64,000 nucleotides of DNA from an uncultured Phycisphaerales bacterium. Lineage in GTDB: Bacteria; Planctomycetota; Phycisphaerae; WQYP01. The notes under the pieces are model-generated. The model was given only the letters and a program-made list of their open reading frames with translations, had not been told where the DNA came from and made no database searches. Location: contig CAIMWO010000031.1 of the NCBI GenBank assembly GCA_903845195.1, positions 1-64,000 on the forward strand, given 5' to 3'. The position numbers and the translations under genes are program-made. Positions 1-10,300 of the stretch are shown one piece after another. How positions within the stretch are numbered: position 1 is the stretch's first letter; every line of letters starts with the position of its first letter.

Positions 1-64
1 AGGTGCGATTTTTGAGGGGGCGGGTTGACTCGGTGATGTGATTCGCGGAGAATTAGTGGGATAT

Positions 65-132
<68 letters not shown>

Positions 133-138
<6 letters not shown>

Positions 139-150
139 CTTCTTATCTGA
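133..150. repeat. attachment-site copy at the tRNA 3' end
   Basis: The 18-bp sequence ccgctacttcttatctga begins in the acceptor arm of the tRNA and recurs exactly at 18121-18138. An identical copy of a tRNA 3' end a distance away is the usual trace of integration by a tyrosine recombinase. The integrase encoded at 19489-20625 is the obvious candidate enzyme. Confidence 0.8.
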
Positions 151-410
151 CAAGGACTTACGACACAAATCGTGAGTCCTTTTTTTTGCCAAATGTAGTA
201 AAATGTAGTAAAAATTACCGCCACTATTGCGAATCAGCCCGTCAAGTGCCCTGCGCGCCGACTCCATTTCGAGTCGCTGATGGAACAATTTTCTGCGCCG
301 ATGGGACGCACAATCGCAGGCCAACGCTAGCGCGTTGCCGGCTTCTTGAACCACTCTCCTACAACCTTCGATTGCGAGGCGATCCGGTGCCGTTCGCTGC
401 CGCGTAGTCG
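141..410. repeat. left-end duplication, copy 1 (gene-tail remnant)
   Basis: This stretch resembles 18129-18400 over most of its length. Shared blocks include gccaaatgtagtaaaa, gactccatttcga, attttctgcgcc, atgggacgc and cgttgccggct. In copy 2 the block covers the last codons and downstream DNA of the reverse gene at 18305-18835. Here the reading frame is interrupted and the rest of that gene is absent, so this is a decayed left end of a related element. From 411 to 752 I see no gene. Confidence 0.7.
152..187 (+). terminator. rho-independent terminator of the tRNA gene
   Basis: A 12-bp stem (aaggacttacga against tcgtgagtcctt, one G:T wobble) closes a six-base loop and runs into eight or nine T residues. 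It lies 13 bases after the tRNA. The copy of this region at 18139-18180 lacks the strong stem, consistent with decay or divergence there. Confidence 0.85.
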
Positions 411-752
411 GTAAGCTTCTATCGTTTGAGACGCACATGGAGTTGATGATCGCATTACCAGTGGCGAGGGATCTGCAAGTTCGCACTGCAACCGCCGAGA
501 TCCTCAGTGCCATACCTGCAACATCTGGTTCCTCACGTCGCAACCACCACGCCGCCTGTGGCGCCCACCGATGATGCTAGAGAGTTCCTCGGCAGAGGCA
601 GGCATTAACTGAATGTGATGGGTTTCCTTGCGGACGGCGCCGTGTGCCGCGGCCCATGCTTACACAGCTTGCGCTCCCGTGGCATAATGACTACACGTGA
701 GTTCGTTCGCATCTTGGCCCGTTCCTTCCGGCGCTGCAGCAAGGAGCCCATC

Positions 753-3623
753 ATGAACAAGGTCACCGTTCTTTCCTGCTGGCTGTTACTGATTCCCGGG
801 ATTGCACAGGCCGAACCCCCGGCTACGCAGCCCGTGCCGCCGCCGGTACTCCGGGAAACCGAGCCCGTGCGCATCGTCGCCGCCCTGACGCCCGCGGCCA
901 AGGCGCTGGAGAAAGCGGGTCTCAAGAGCGACAACGCAAGTCTACTGGCCTACCTGGCGCAAGAGAGCGACCCGACCAATCCGCAGATGAAGAAAGTCGC
1001 TGAACTGGTGCGGCAACTGGGCGATACCAGTTGGGAGGTCCGCGAGGACGCGACCAAGCAGCTCAAAGCGATGGGTTCTGTCGCGCGGGATGCACTGGAA
1101 AAAGCCGCGACCGACACTGATCCTGAAGTGACAACGCGAGTCAAGGATATTTTGGAACATCTCGAGGGACCTTCCCGGATGAGCCTGGTGCTGCAAACCA
1201 TGATTGAACGCAAAACTCCGGGTGCCGTGCGGATACTGCTGGAGCGGTTGCCCGGCATGGACGCTCCGGTCCAGGAGGTGGGTCGACAGGCACTGGCGGC
1301 TTGTGCCGGTCCCGAAGACGTCCCGATCCTGCGCCAGACGCTAAAGAATGACCATTTGGAGCCGGAACTGCGTGCGGCCATCCTGACCACGCTGTTTGAG
1401 ACGAGTCTGGAAGCTGATCCGGTACTCTTGAAGTCCTGCCTCGCTGACCCGTCGAAAGTGATCCGCCGGGCGGGTCTGTATGCACTGTACAAAGCGCCGG
1501 CGTTGAACGAGAGTTTTGTGCCGCCGCTGGTCAAGTTGCTGGCCGACGAAGATATCGACCTGGCCGGCCGGGCTGCAGGATTCCTGGCCAAGATCGGGGA
1601 TCCCGCGTCCGCAGAACCCTTGCTGGCCGTCTTGCATCGCAGCAAGGACTACTCGTTTCGCCACAGCGTCATTGATGCCTTGATACAGGTAAAGGGACGG
1701 GGCATGGCCGGTCCGTTGGCCGAGTTGCTCAGTGAGCCCGACTTCAATTCGCGCACCACGGTGCTGGGGGCGCTGGGAAGAATTTTCGCCCCGCAAGCTG
1801 CCGAGGCGGTGATTGGCGTGCTGGGAGATTCCAATAACCAGGTGCGCAGCCAGGCGTGCTTACTCCTGGCGACCTACGCCGATGCCAGGGCCGTCGAGCC
1901 GCTGTGCCGCATCGTCACCAGTGATAAGGATCCAGGTGTTCGGCGGGCGGCGGCATACGCATTGGGGCGCATCGGTGACACCAAGGCTGTCGATTCGCTC
2001 ATCGAACTGGTCACGACCGACAACTATCCTGCCGGCGCAAGCAGCACGCTGGCCCCACGGACCGGAAACAATGGATCGCCGATCACGCCGGAGGACGATG
2101 CCGCGCTCTATAAGCGTGAGGCCCGGGAGACGGCGTTGATTTCGCTCTGCGTGATTGGAGGCCCAAAGGCCGTCGAAGCCCTATTCCGGGCCACGGGGCC
2201 GTCGCAGGCGCCGACAGTGCGCGGCAAGGCGCTGGAACTATTGGCCGAGATGGGCGACCCGCGGGCTGCCGACCTGGTGATAGAGGGCCTATCCAACAGC
2301 GACAGCTTCATCGCGTCGTCCGCGGTGCGGGCCTGTGCGTTTGTCGATGATCCGCGACTCCTGCCGGCGCTGATCAAGCTCGTCAACAGCAATCGCAATG
2401 CCCATATTCCTGTAGTGGCGCATGGCCTGGGTGGCGGCTTCAGCTCGAGCGGCTTCAACGACGAGACCGCCATGCGTGAGCAGGCCATGAAGCTGTTGAA
2501 GGACCGCTGGCCGAAAGAGGCCCGCCCCGTATTGCTCGAGCGGCTGAAGGATTCCGAGGGGTTTATCGCCGGGCGGGCGGCCGAATGGCTGGCCGAAGCA
2601 CACGATCGTACCGCCATACCGGAGTTGATCACCCTGCTGGAGAAGGGCGGACGCTCATATGCCCCGGCAGCCGCCGCCACGGCACTGTGCAAGTTGAAGG
2701 TCAAGGCCGCCTTTGAGCCAAGTCTGGAACTCCTGGAGCCGTGGCAGGACGATGCACTGGCGGCGGCGCTGGGGGATCTTGCCGCAGAAGGTTTTGTAGA
2801 TGAGCTCGAGGCGGAACTGAGGAATCCCAAGGGGCATCGGGCCGCGGCCCTGAACGTGGCTGCCCACGTTCCGCGGCCGGAGCTGGCTGATGTCATCTTG
2901 CCCCTGCTGGATGACCACGTACCCTATGTTCACGATGCGGTCCTCAGAGCGCTCGGGGAGTTGAAGAATCCCCACGCCGTAGCGCCACTCGTCCAGCGGC
3001 TGAAGGGCATATTGGCGGTTGGGCCGTCAGGCAATGGTCAGGCCGCCGGCGCCGCGCGCCGCTCGTACGATCCAGGGATTCCGATACGCCCACTGGCCAT
3101 CGCGTTAGGAAAGCTCGGCGACAAATCGGCGGTGGAACCCCTGTTGCAGGCACTGGTCCGGTTACAGAACGATCAGCAAACAACGGTATGCATCGCCCGG
3201 GCGCTGGGGCGGTTGGGCGATAACCGGGCCTTTGAGCCATTGGTGCAGGTCGTTCGTCGGTATCCCGACGCCGCGGAGGGATTGGCGCTGCTGGGTAACC
3301 CGCAGGCGCTGCCGTATCTGCAAGCGGCCGCGGACGCTTCCAGTTCCAACCTGGTCGTCGCCAAGGCGATCTTCAAACTTGATCCGGCGGCCAGCGTGGA
3401 CGCCCTCGACAAAGTTTTGCGGAACTTTCGCAGTAACTTCGACGTCCCGCGCGTGGAAGCGGTGGAATTGCTGGCACAGGTAGGCAACGATCGCGCCCTG
3501 GAATCCATCCGCTTTGCGCTGCGGGACGACGGCGTTGCCGTCCGCCAGGCGGCGCGCAAGGCCTTGGCCGCACACCAAGTGCCGGCCACGGCGCCAAACG
3601 CGGCACCCGGACAGCGCCCGTAA
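753..3623 (+). CDS. secreted HEAT/PBS-lyase-like repeat protein
   Basis: This encodes a 956-residue protein made almost entirely of alpha-helical HEAT-type repeats (for example LLADEDIDLAGRAAGFLAKI and SDKDPGVRRAAAYALGRIGD), expected to act as a protein-binding scaffold outside the cytoplasm. The chosen start has an AAGGAG ribosome site six bases upstream. It is followed by a typical signal peptide: a short basic start, a hydrophobic core LSCWLLLIPGIA and a likely cleavage after AQA. A longer frame begins at 615 but has no ribosome site and would bury the signal peptide. An early repeat (LGDTSWEVREDATKQL) matches a repeat in the oppositely oriented neighbour, whose stop lies 11 bases away, so the two genes converge and may share evolutionary history. 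No catalytic motif is visible and the partner is unknown. Confidence 0.85.
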   Translation: MNKVTVLSCWLLLIPGIAQAEPPATQPVPPPVLRETEPVRIVAALTPAAKALEKAGLKSDNASLLAYLAQESDPTNPQMKKVAELVRQLGDTSWEVREDATKQLKAMGSVARDALEKAATDTDPEVTTRVKDILEHLEGPSRMSLVLQTMIERKTPGAVRILLERLPGMDAPVQEVGRQALAACAGPEDVPILRQTLKNDHLEPELRAAILTTLFETSLEADPVLLKSCLADPSKVIRRAGLYALYKAPALNESFVPPLVKLLADEDIDLAGRAAGFLAKIGDPASAEPLLAVLHRSKDYSFRHSVIDALIQVKGRGMAGPLAELLSEPDFNSRTTVLGALGRIFAPQAAEAVIGVLGDSNNQVRSQACLLLATYADARAVEPLCRIVTSDKDPGVRRAAAYALGRIGDTKAVDSLIELVTTDNYPAGASSTLAPRTGNNGSPITPEDDAALYKREARETALISLCVIGGPKAVEALFRATGPSQAPTVRGKALELLAEMGDPRAADLVIEGLSNSDSFIASSAVRACAFVDDPRLLPALIKLVNSNRNAHIPVVAHGLGGGFSSSGFNDETAMREQAMKLLKDRWPKEARPVLLERLKDSEGFIAGRAAEWLAEAHDRTAIPELITLLEKGGRSYAPAAAATALCKLKVKAAFEPSLELLEPWQDDALAAALGDLAAEGFVDELEAELRNPKGHRAAALNVAAHVPRPELADVILPLLDDHVPYVHDAVLRALGELKNPHAVAPLVQRLKGILAVGPSGNGQAAGAARRSYDPGIPIRPLAIALGKLGDKSAVEPLLQALVRLQNDQQTTVCIARALGRLGDNRAFEPLVQVVRRYPDAAEGLALLGNPQALPYLQAAADASSSNLVVAKAIFKLDPAASVDALDKVLRNFRSNFDVPRVEAVELLAQVGNDRALESIRFALRDDGVAVRQAARKALAAHQVPATAPNAAPGQRP

Positions 3624-3634
3624 CAGCCGTCGCA

Positions 3635-6600
3635 TCAGGGCGCTTTCAGCAGTTCTTCCAGGGGAACATAATAAAGCGTCCCGCCGCTGGCGAAGTAGAA
3701 GTGTTTGCTGTTGATGATCCACGGCCCGCGGAGGCTGTAGCCGTAATTGCGTGTCGTGAACCGCCGGTCCACGCGATACGGGCCGAATACGCTGTCCTTG
3801 CTTTCGGAAACCAAACGCACCACCGATTGGTCCGTCGTCAGCCAGACGATTCCCGGGCGCTCTTGAACCAGGTGGACGAACGTTTCATGTAACGCGTCAT
3901 TGAGATCCAGGTGCTGCCGCCGGCCGTCCTTGAGTTGCACGAGCACATCGCGCTGGCGGATGTGCCAGATGCCGCCGGTCTCATCCGTGCCGATGTCGCC
4001 GCCCCACAAAGTGCCTTCCCATGTGACCCACTTGCTGCCGTCCCACATGCGGAAGGCGGGAAAATCCTCGGCCTTGGCTTTTTCGTCGGCGTCGGCGCGG
4101 ACCAGCTTCTCTTTCATCTGGTCGATGGCTGGCTCGGTAAGGACCATGCCGGAACGGTAGTACGGCAGGTTGGTCAGGTCGTACCAACACCAACCGAAGG
4201 GGAAATCCCGCTGCGTGACCAGGTCGAGCTTGGGATGACCGTCAGCGCATCCGGCCCAGGAAAGCTGGCGGCAGTCTTTGTCGTAAGTCAGGATTCTCTT
4301 GTTGTCCGCGTCGATCCCGAAAACCCGCTCGATGTCGCAGTCCTGCCACTGACCCCCGCTATAGAGGCCATTGAAATACTTCATACCGGAGCCGTTGATA
4401 GACTGTTCGTTGTACGATTCCTTGAGCCAGAAATCGTTCCCCAAACGCAGGAGATAGGGGCCGTTCCACATGAAAGAGGCGCAATACGGCGTGGCCTCGG
4501 GCATCAGGTTTACCATCTGCTCATAGTGTTCGGAGATCAGGTCCTGAATCCGCCGCGCTTCGATGATCGATTCGCCCAGGTGCAGGCGAACGGGCTGGTC
4601 ACCGTAGGACAATACCATCACGGCGTGCTCCTTGAGCGGGAACAACACCGCCCCCTCGGCAAATCGCGGCGCCAGCGTCGTGACCGCGCTGCCCGCGGCA
4701 TACGCCAGTTGGCACTGGAGCGGACCAGTTCGCCGAATCATCCACAGCCGGCCGTCCAGGCCGGGAACGATCCCCAAATCCGGTTCATGGTTCAAGTCCT
4801 GGCTGATGTCGTTGATCAGAGGCCGGCCCGGCAAAAGGGAAGCCTTGCGCTGTCCGGTAGGGTTGAACCAGAAGTAGAGCGTGGAGGGATTGGTGTTCGT
4901 GGGCTTATCGACGCGCAGACAATACTGCCCATCTTTGACGGCCACGACGCGTGTCGACCGGTTTTCCGCAAACTTCCCCAGCGCGAAGAGGTCTCGGAAG
5001 CGCAGCGTCTTGAGATCCAGTTCGAAAACACACTGGCTGTCTCGACCGATGATCTGCCCGTCCGGCGTCTCCAGTTGCAGTTGGAAGAATCGGTCCGGCC
5101 GGGGGAAGTTGATGCGGCGCAATTCTGTTCCGCCATCAGTGCACAGTAGGAAATCCTCGCCCTGGACCTGGCCCTCCTGCCACGGCCGGTAAAACTGCAT
5201 GCCTCCGCGGGCCTGGAACAGGAAGTCGAGGGCTTCAAATCCTCCCAGATTGGCCGGGACCAGACGGGCTGAAGGGGCGGGCTGGAATTTGCGCAGCACG
5301 GTCTTCAGACGCAGCCTCTGCTCAGGATCATTGGATGCGTCGAGAGCCTTCTGCAGGCTGTCGATGCCCGCTTTGCCCGCCAGCTCAAGCCCCCGCAAAG
5401 CTGCCACGCGCACCTGGTAGGAATCGTCGGCGAGTTGGTCGATGCACTTGGCGAGCGCCGCCGCGTCTGCCGGTTTCCCCTGGATCGGCTCCAGACGCCA
5501 CAGGCGATTGCTCGTGCCCAACAACAAGTGGCCTTCATGCTGGCCGAGGAAGGTCGCCTGCTGGGTAGAGACGATGCCCGTATCCCAGAGGGCTCCGTCT
5601 GTGTAGGCGAGGAGCGAACACTGGGCGTCCGGTCCAGAGGTCTCAAAGTCACGAGCGATATACACGGCCTTCCCCACCCGCCGGAAGAGTAGGTTCTGCT
5701 GTTGGGTCATCGGGAAATCGCCCAGGCCGGAGGGAATGTCCATGTCCTTCCAGCCGTGCTGGTCGTAGAGGTGCAGTTTCTTCCTGCCCGCGGCGAAAAT
5801 CACCCCGCCCGTATCGACGTAGAGGTCAATTCCGGTGACGCCATGCACCCGTGGAAAAGGAATCGCATGGTGCGAGTAATACCCTTCGATCTGCTGCGTC
5901 TGAAGTTTTCCGCCCTCAATCCACGTGAGCGTTGTCCGGTCACCTTCGTACCGCCACCACGCACGGCCATCCAAGTCGACCATCATCTCCGTGTAGGGCC
6001 TATCAGACGACTGGCCGGGAATCCCACGGAATGGGTCATTGATCTCCACGGGGTAAACCATTTTAGCCTGCTTCTCGGCCGCCTCGGGATTTCTCGGGGT
6101 CGGCAGCAGCGTCCAAATCTTCCCACTCTGATCCTGGACGACTTTCGTGCCGCGGTCGAAGACGAAGACCTCCTCGCCATCCTGGTCCAACATCGGAAGC
6201 CCTGCCGGAAGTATGTCTCGACCCGGTGCATCGCGGGTAGATGCTGGACTCGTCGGTGTATTTTCGGAAACCATACTGACTTTGAGTGTAGCGCTGATTG
6301 TGGCCGGCCGGTGCTGGTACGGACGGACGAGCGTGCCCGTAATCGTCATCGTGTGATCCACCAGCACGCCATGGTCGAGGTTGTACTTCACCTGGCCGGC
6401 TTTCTTGAGGCACGTCTGGTCCGGCACATCCAGGCCGATGACGCAGTGTACGTCGATGGTCGCAATGCGCCCCTGCGGTGTGCCGATCACCGATACCAGC
6501 GTGCAGAGGATCTCCTCATCGATCGCCTCCGCCGGATAGATGGGCAGGTCTCCGAAACTCCGAAGTATGCGGTGATAGGACCACTTGTCACCGACGGCGA

Positions 6601-7207
6601 CCTTCGCCGGCGGCAGGTAGACCGTGGGCTCTTCGACGATCTGGCGGACCCAGTCGTCCTTACGGGCATGCTCCGCGATTACGGCCGGGTGAGTGACGTA
6701 TTGGGGAGACTGATTCTTGTCCAACTCTGCCGAACCCCGATGGTTGCTCAGCTTGCCGGAGGCGCCCAGGTCGGCCTGGAAGAGGAGCAGGAATTGCCAG
6801 TTGTCACTCTTGTAGGTGCTCGGCAGTTCGTTCGGAGCTAGGCAATCCACTTGGAAATGCCGGCCGGAATCTCCGCCGCGCTGCACGATACGGCCGATCC
6901 GGGCGGTCAGCACGTTGGGAGCATTCACGTCGCGCCGGACCGTGGCCGTCACCACCTGCCGGATATCCATGATCCGATCGTCCGGGCTGTACTCGCCGGT
7001 CGTGGCTTCCAGATGGCAGATTTGTTGTATTTGGTATGGTTGGCCCAGTTCATAGGGAAGCTGGAAGTGGAATTTCTCGGCCCGGTCGGCTTCCGTAGCG
7101 GCAGGGAGACTCTGTGCTTCCGCTTTCGAGGATGCAAGGATGGCGCTGAAGCCGAAGATAGCGGCAGCGACTCGCAGGACGAAGAGTGAACGACAGTATC
7201 GATTCAT
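3635..7207 (-). CDS. large secreted propeller/HEAT hypothetical protein
   Basis: This encodes an 1190-residue exported protein. The start at 7207 is supported by a GAGGAGG site just upstream and by a signal peptide with hydrophobic core (FVLRVAAAIFGFSAILAS) ending in KAEA. The first 330 or so residues form a beta-rich domain. After that, recurring motifs of the kind 'DEDGxxW' (DLDGRAWWRYEG, DETGGIWHIRQRD, GLDGRLWMIRR) suggest beta-propeller blades. Residues about 579-640 hold a helical repeat pair (LADDSYQVRVAALRGLEL) like that in the convergent neighbour. Such secreted propeller proteins are frequent in planctomycetes, usually with no assigned function. No enzyme active site is recognised. 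Confidence 0.8.
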   Translation of the reverse strand: MNRYCRSLFVLRVAAAIFGFSAILASSKAEAQSLPAATEADRAEKFHFQLPYELGQPYQIQQICHLEATTGEYSPDDRIMDIRQVVTATVRRDVNAPNVLTARIGRIVQRGGDSGRHFQVDCLAPNELPSTYKSDNWQFLLLFQADLGASGKLSNHRGSAELDKNQSPQYVTHPAVIAEHARKDDWVRQIVEEPTVYLPPAKVAVGDKWSYHRILRSFGDLPIYPAEAIDEEILCTLVSVIGTPQGRIATIDVHCVIGLDVPDQTCLKKAGQVKYNLDHGVLVDHTMTITGTLVRPYQHRPATISATLKVSMVSENTPTSPASTRDAPGRDILPAGLPMLDQDGEEVFVFDRGTKVVQDQSGKIWTLLPTPRNPEAAEKQAKMVYPVEINDPFRGIPGQSSDRPYTEMMVDLDGRAWWRYEGDRTTLTWIEGGKLQTQQIEGYYSHHAIPFPRVHGVTGIDLYVDTGGVIFAAGRKKLHLYDQHGWKDMDIPSGLGDFPMTQQQNLLFRRVGKAVYIARDFETSGPDAQCSLLAYTDGALWDTGIVSTQQATFLGQHEGHLLLGTSNRLWRLEPIQGKPADAAALAKCIDQLADDSYQVRVAALRGLELAGKAGIDSLQKALDASNDPEQRLRLKTVLRKFQPAPSARLVPANLGGFEALDFLFQARGGMQFYRPWQEGQVQGEDFLLCTDGGTELRRINFPRPDRFFQLQLETPDGQIIGRDSQCVFELDLKTLRFRDLFALGKFAENRSTRVVAVKDGQYCLRVDKPTNTNPSTLYFWFNPTGQRKASLLPGRPLINDISQDLNHEPDLGIVPGLDGRLWMIRRTGPLQCQLAYAAGSAVTTLAPRFAEGAVLFPLKEHAVMVLSYGDQPVRLHLGESIIEARRIQDLISEHYEQMVNLMPEATPYCASFMWNGPYLLRLGNDFWLKESYNEQSINGSGMKYFNGLYSGGQWQDCDIERVFGIDADNKRILTYDKDCRQLSWAGCADGHPKLDLVTQRDFPFGWCWYDLTNLPYYRSGMVLTEPAIDQMKEKLVRADADEKAKAEDFPAFRMWDGSKWVTWEGTLWGGDIGTDETGGIWHIRQRDVLVQLKDGRRQHLDLNDALHETFVHLVQERPGIVWLTTDQSVVRLVSESKDSVFGPYRVDRRFTTRNYGYSLRGPWIINSKHFYFASGGTLYYVPLEELLKAP

Positions 7208-7372
7208 CAGGGGTGCCTCCTCTTGAGATTGGACATGAGTATACCTGCTGGAATCGGAGACGTAGAGCGAGCATACCCCATCACGAACATGGTCTTGGTG
7301 GGCGAAAAATAGGGCACCACCAATCACCCCACGATACGGTGCACCCGGCGCGCATTCGCCGGGACGTTCAGG

Positions 7373-10300
7373 CTATGCACCATGGGTCAACTTTTCTTTG
7401 TAACCTTTGCCGGACTTCTCGGCGATCAAGCGGCGGGCCGCGTGGGCTGCGATGTTAGCATCGGCGAAGATTTTCGTTTGGGTCTGGCCTTGCGTTCCGA
7501 TACGCCCAAAACGGACGGTGAGGGTATTGTCCTTGACGACCACTTCCCAGAACTTGTCACTGGAACCCGCGACGAATTCAAAATACCGTGGCGCAGTGCT
7601 AGGCTCCGCGCTCGGTGCCGGTTCCGATGGATTCGGTGGAGGCACCGTGTCCTCGTCTTCGTCTGCAGTTTCGGCATCGAGTTCCGCCCACGCGTCATCG
7701 CCTGCGTCTTCTGGCTCGAGTGCCTGCAAGGCATCCCGACCTAGCTCGATCATCTGTATCAAGCGTTCCAATACGGCCGGTCGATCCTGATACCAGTCGC
7801 GGCAGAGCACATGGGCGACCTGCCATCCGAACGCGCTGAGCAATTGGGGGCGCAGCATTTCGCGTTCCAATAGGTCATCCTGCTGATAGTGCGCCTCCGT
7901 GTCGACCAGGACGCCCAGGCGGTATCCCAATTCACCGTGCCGCCGTGCCGCGATATCGCAACGAAAATGGGACATCCCAACACCCGTATCGATGGCATAG
8001 CCGCGATGTTTGAGCGCAGTCGCGATTTGCTCCACCACCACGCTCGGTCGCGTGTCCCCCTGTTCCTCCAGCTCACCCCAAACCGCCAGCTCCCGAAGGA
8101 TGCGGTGCGAACCTGGGGTATCGCCCACCGAACATGCAGCGGCATACTGCAAATAGGTCTTGAGACAATTTGCCCCGTCGTTGTAGTCGTTGGTGATGGC
8201 GATGTGACGGATGGAACTGACAACGGCCATGTGATGCTTGGCACGGGAGAAGGCGACGTTGAGACGTTTTTCGCCTCCGCTTTGGTTGATGGGGCCGAAA
8301 TTCATCCGCATTTTTCCAGCAGGATCGTTGCCGTAGCAGACGCTCAGGATGATCACGTCGCGTTCATCGCCCTGGATATTCTCCAGATTCTTGATGAGCA
8401 GGCCGGCGTATTGACCTTCGATCTGGCGTTCGTATTCGGCCTCCAGCCGCTCACCGAAAGACTTATCCTCTTCGGCCAGACGTGACAGTGCCGATTCGAT
8501 TTCCGTCTGCTGCGCCTCAGAGAAAGCCACGATGCCGACACTGGGATGTTCGTCATCGTGCAGGAGGCCGCGTACCAGGTGAGCGATGTACTGCGCTTCC
8601 GTGGCATTCCGCCGGCTGTCATACACCCCACGCGCCATGAGATGAAAACTCACCGGTCGATCGAGCAGCTGATCGACATTCGCTGTGCCGTCTTCCGGAT
8701 TCTCCGCCAGGATCTCCGGTCGTGCCGTGACAGCCGTCTGCGTTTCCGGAACGGTCAGGAGTTTCCCGTCGTAGAAGGCCCAGTTGGAAAAACTGATCAG
8801 GGACTCCGAACGGCTGCGGTAATGCCAGCCCAGCATACGCGAGCTCAGGTTCTTGGCGGCATGGTTCAGGAAGCTGTTACTGGAAAGATCGTATTCATAG
8901 GTCTGGCCGTTTTCGCTGAGCAGCAGGCCTTCTTCATCGGCGCTATCCGTCTTGGCCGAGAAGAAGTCGGTCGGCGGCAATTGCATCTCGTCACCGACTA
9001 CAATCGCCTGTTGCGCTCGAAAAATCGCCGGCACGGCTTCTTCCAGCGTAATCTGACTCGCTTCGTCGAAGATCACCACGTCGAACTGATCCACCCGCAA
9101 AGGAAGGGTGTCGCAGACGCTCAGAGGACTCATCAGCCATACGGGTTTGAGATCACTGATCACCAGTCCGGAGTCGCCGGCCACCAGGTCGCGAATGGAC
9201 TTGTGCCGCATCACCTTGCCGAATTCGTGTTCCAGCTCACGCCGCCCTCGGCTGTAAGCAGCCTTGAATTCCTTCTGCTCGGACGTGAGCCCGCCGGCCG
9301 GTTTGGCGGAGAGGCGCAGGTGTTCGATGAACCCTTGCCGGGCCTTCTCCAGAACGGCCGACGCATTGACCTCGTGCCATTTCTGGGAGAGCCTCGCCAG
9401 ACGCTGCACGTGAGCATCCCGTACGCTGCCGGTGAATCGATTGAGCACGCGATCGGAACGGAAAAGATCGTCGATGCAGCGGTTGAGGATGGCCGCCTCG
9501 AGCCCGCGCGTGTTCAAAGGCAAAGTCCGGAACGCACACGCCAGCTTCGGCGGTAGGTGTCCTAGCTGCTCCAGGCAAAACAGGAAATCCGGCAGCATCT
9601 CCAGCGAATGTTCGAGGGTCTGGAGATCTTTCTGGAGTTCCTCCAGCGGCTTGGCGGAAATATCTTCCAGGAATCCCTGGCATGCGGCTTCCAACTGGCG
9701 TGCCGTGCTAGCCAGCCCGGCCAACTTGGCGACGATCGCGCTGGCGCCCTCCGACGCGAGGAGTGACGCATGCAGAGGAAGCGATGCTGGCGGCATCCGT
9801 TCCAGCCATCGCTGGGCCTCTTGTACCTGCTGGGCAATCGTCTCGAGTGAATCCGTAACGCCCAGGGAAGCACGTGTATCCTGATCGGCTTGCGCCAGCG
9901 CCGCCGTAGCCTTGTATTCTTTGTCCAAGGCCATGAGAACCTGCGACCACCGAGGTTTGATGGCATGGGCCGCAAAGTGATAGCGGCTGCGAAGGACTTT
10001 CCGCAAACGCCACCATGACGGCTTGAGCATCGCCAGGAAACGACCCTCGACTGCCTGCGCCTGCTCAATGGCCAGCAGCACTTCGTCTTCCGGCAACTTG
10101 TTACGCCAATGCTTGGTGGCCTCCTGGGCCTGTACCAGCGCTGCCTGTAATGAACGCCGCTTCTTGTTCGCTTGCGCGTACCGGTCCGCCAAGGCGCTGC
10201 GTTCATCCAGCAAGCCCATCAGTTTGCGACTGGCCAGGGATTCCATCCGGCAGGCGTAATCCATCAGAACAAGGGCCTCCGACAGGCATCCCCAATAGCG

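Noticed and set aside
3911-6841. Long forward frames opposite the propeller gene (3911-5149, 5702-6841)
   Set aside because: They lie wholly inside a longer reverse gene with a signal peptide and ribosome site, and their proteins are of low complexity.
8546-9556. Forward frame of 336 codons opposite the helicase gene
   Set aside because: It overlaps conserved helicase motifs on the other strand and shows no domain of its own.
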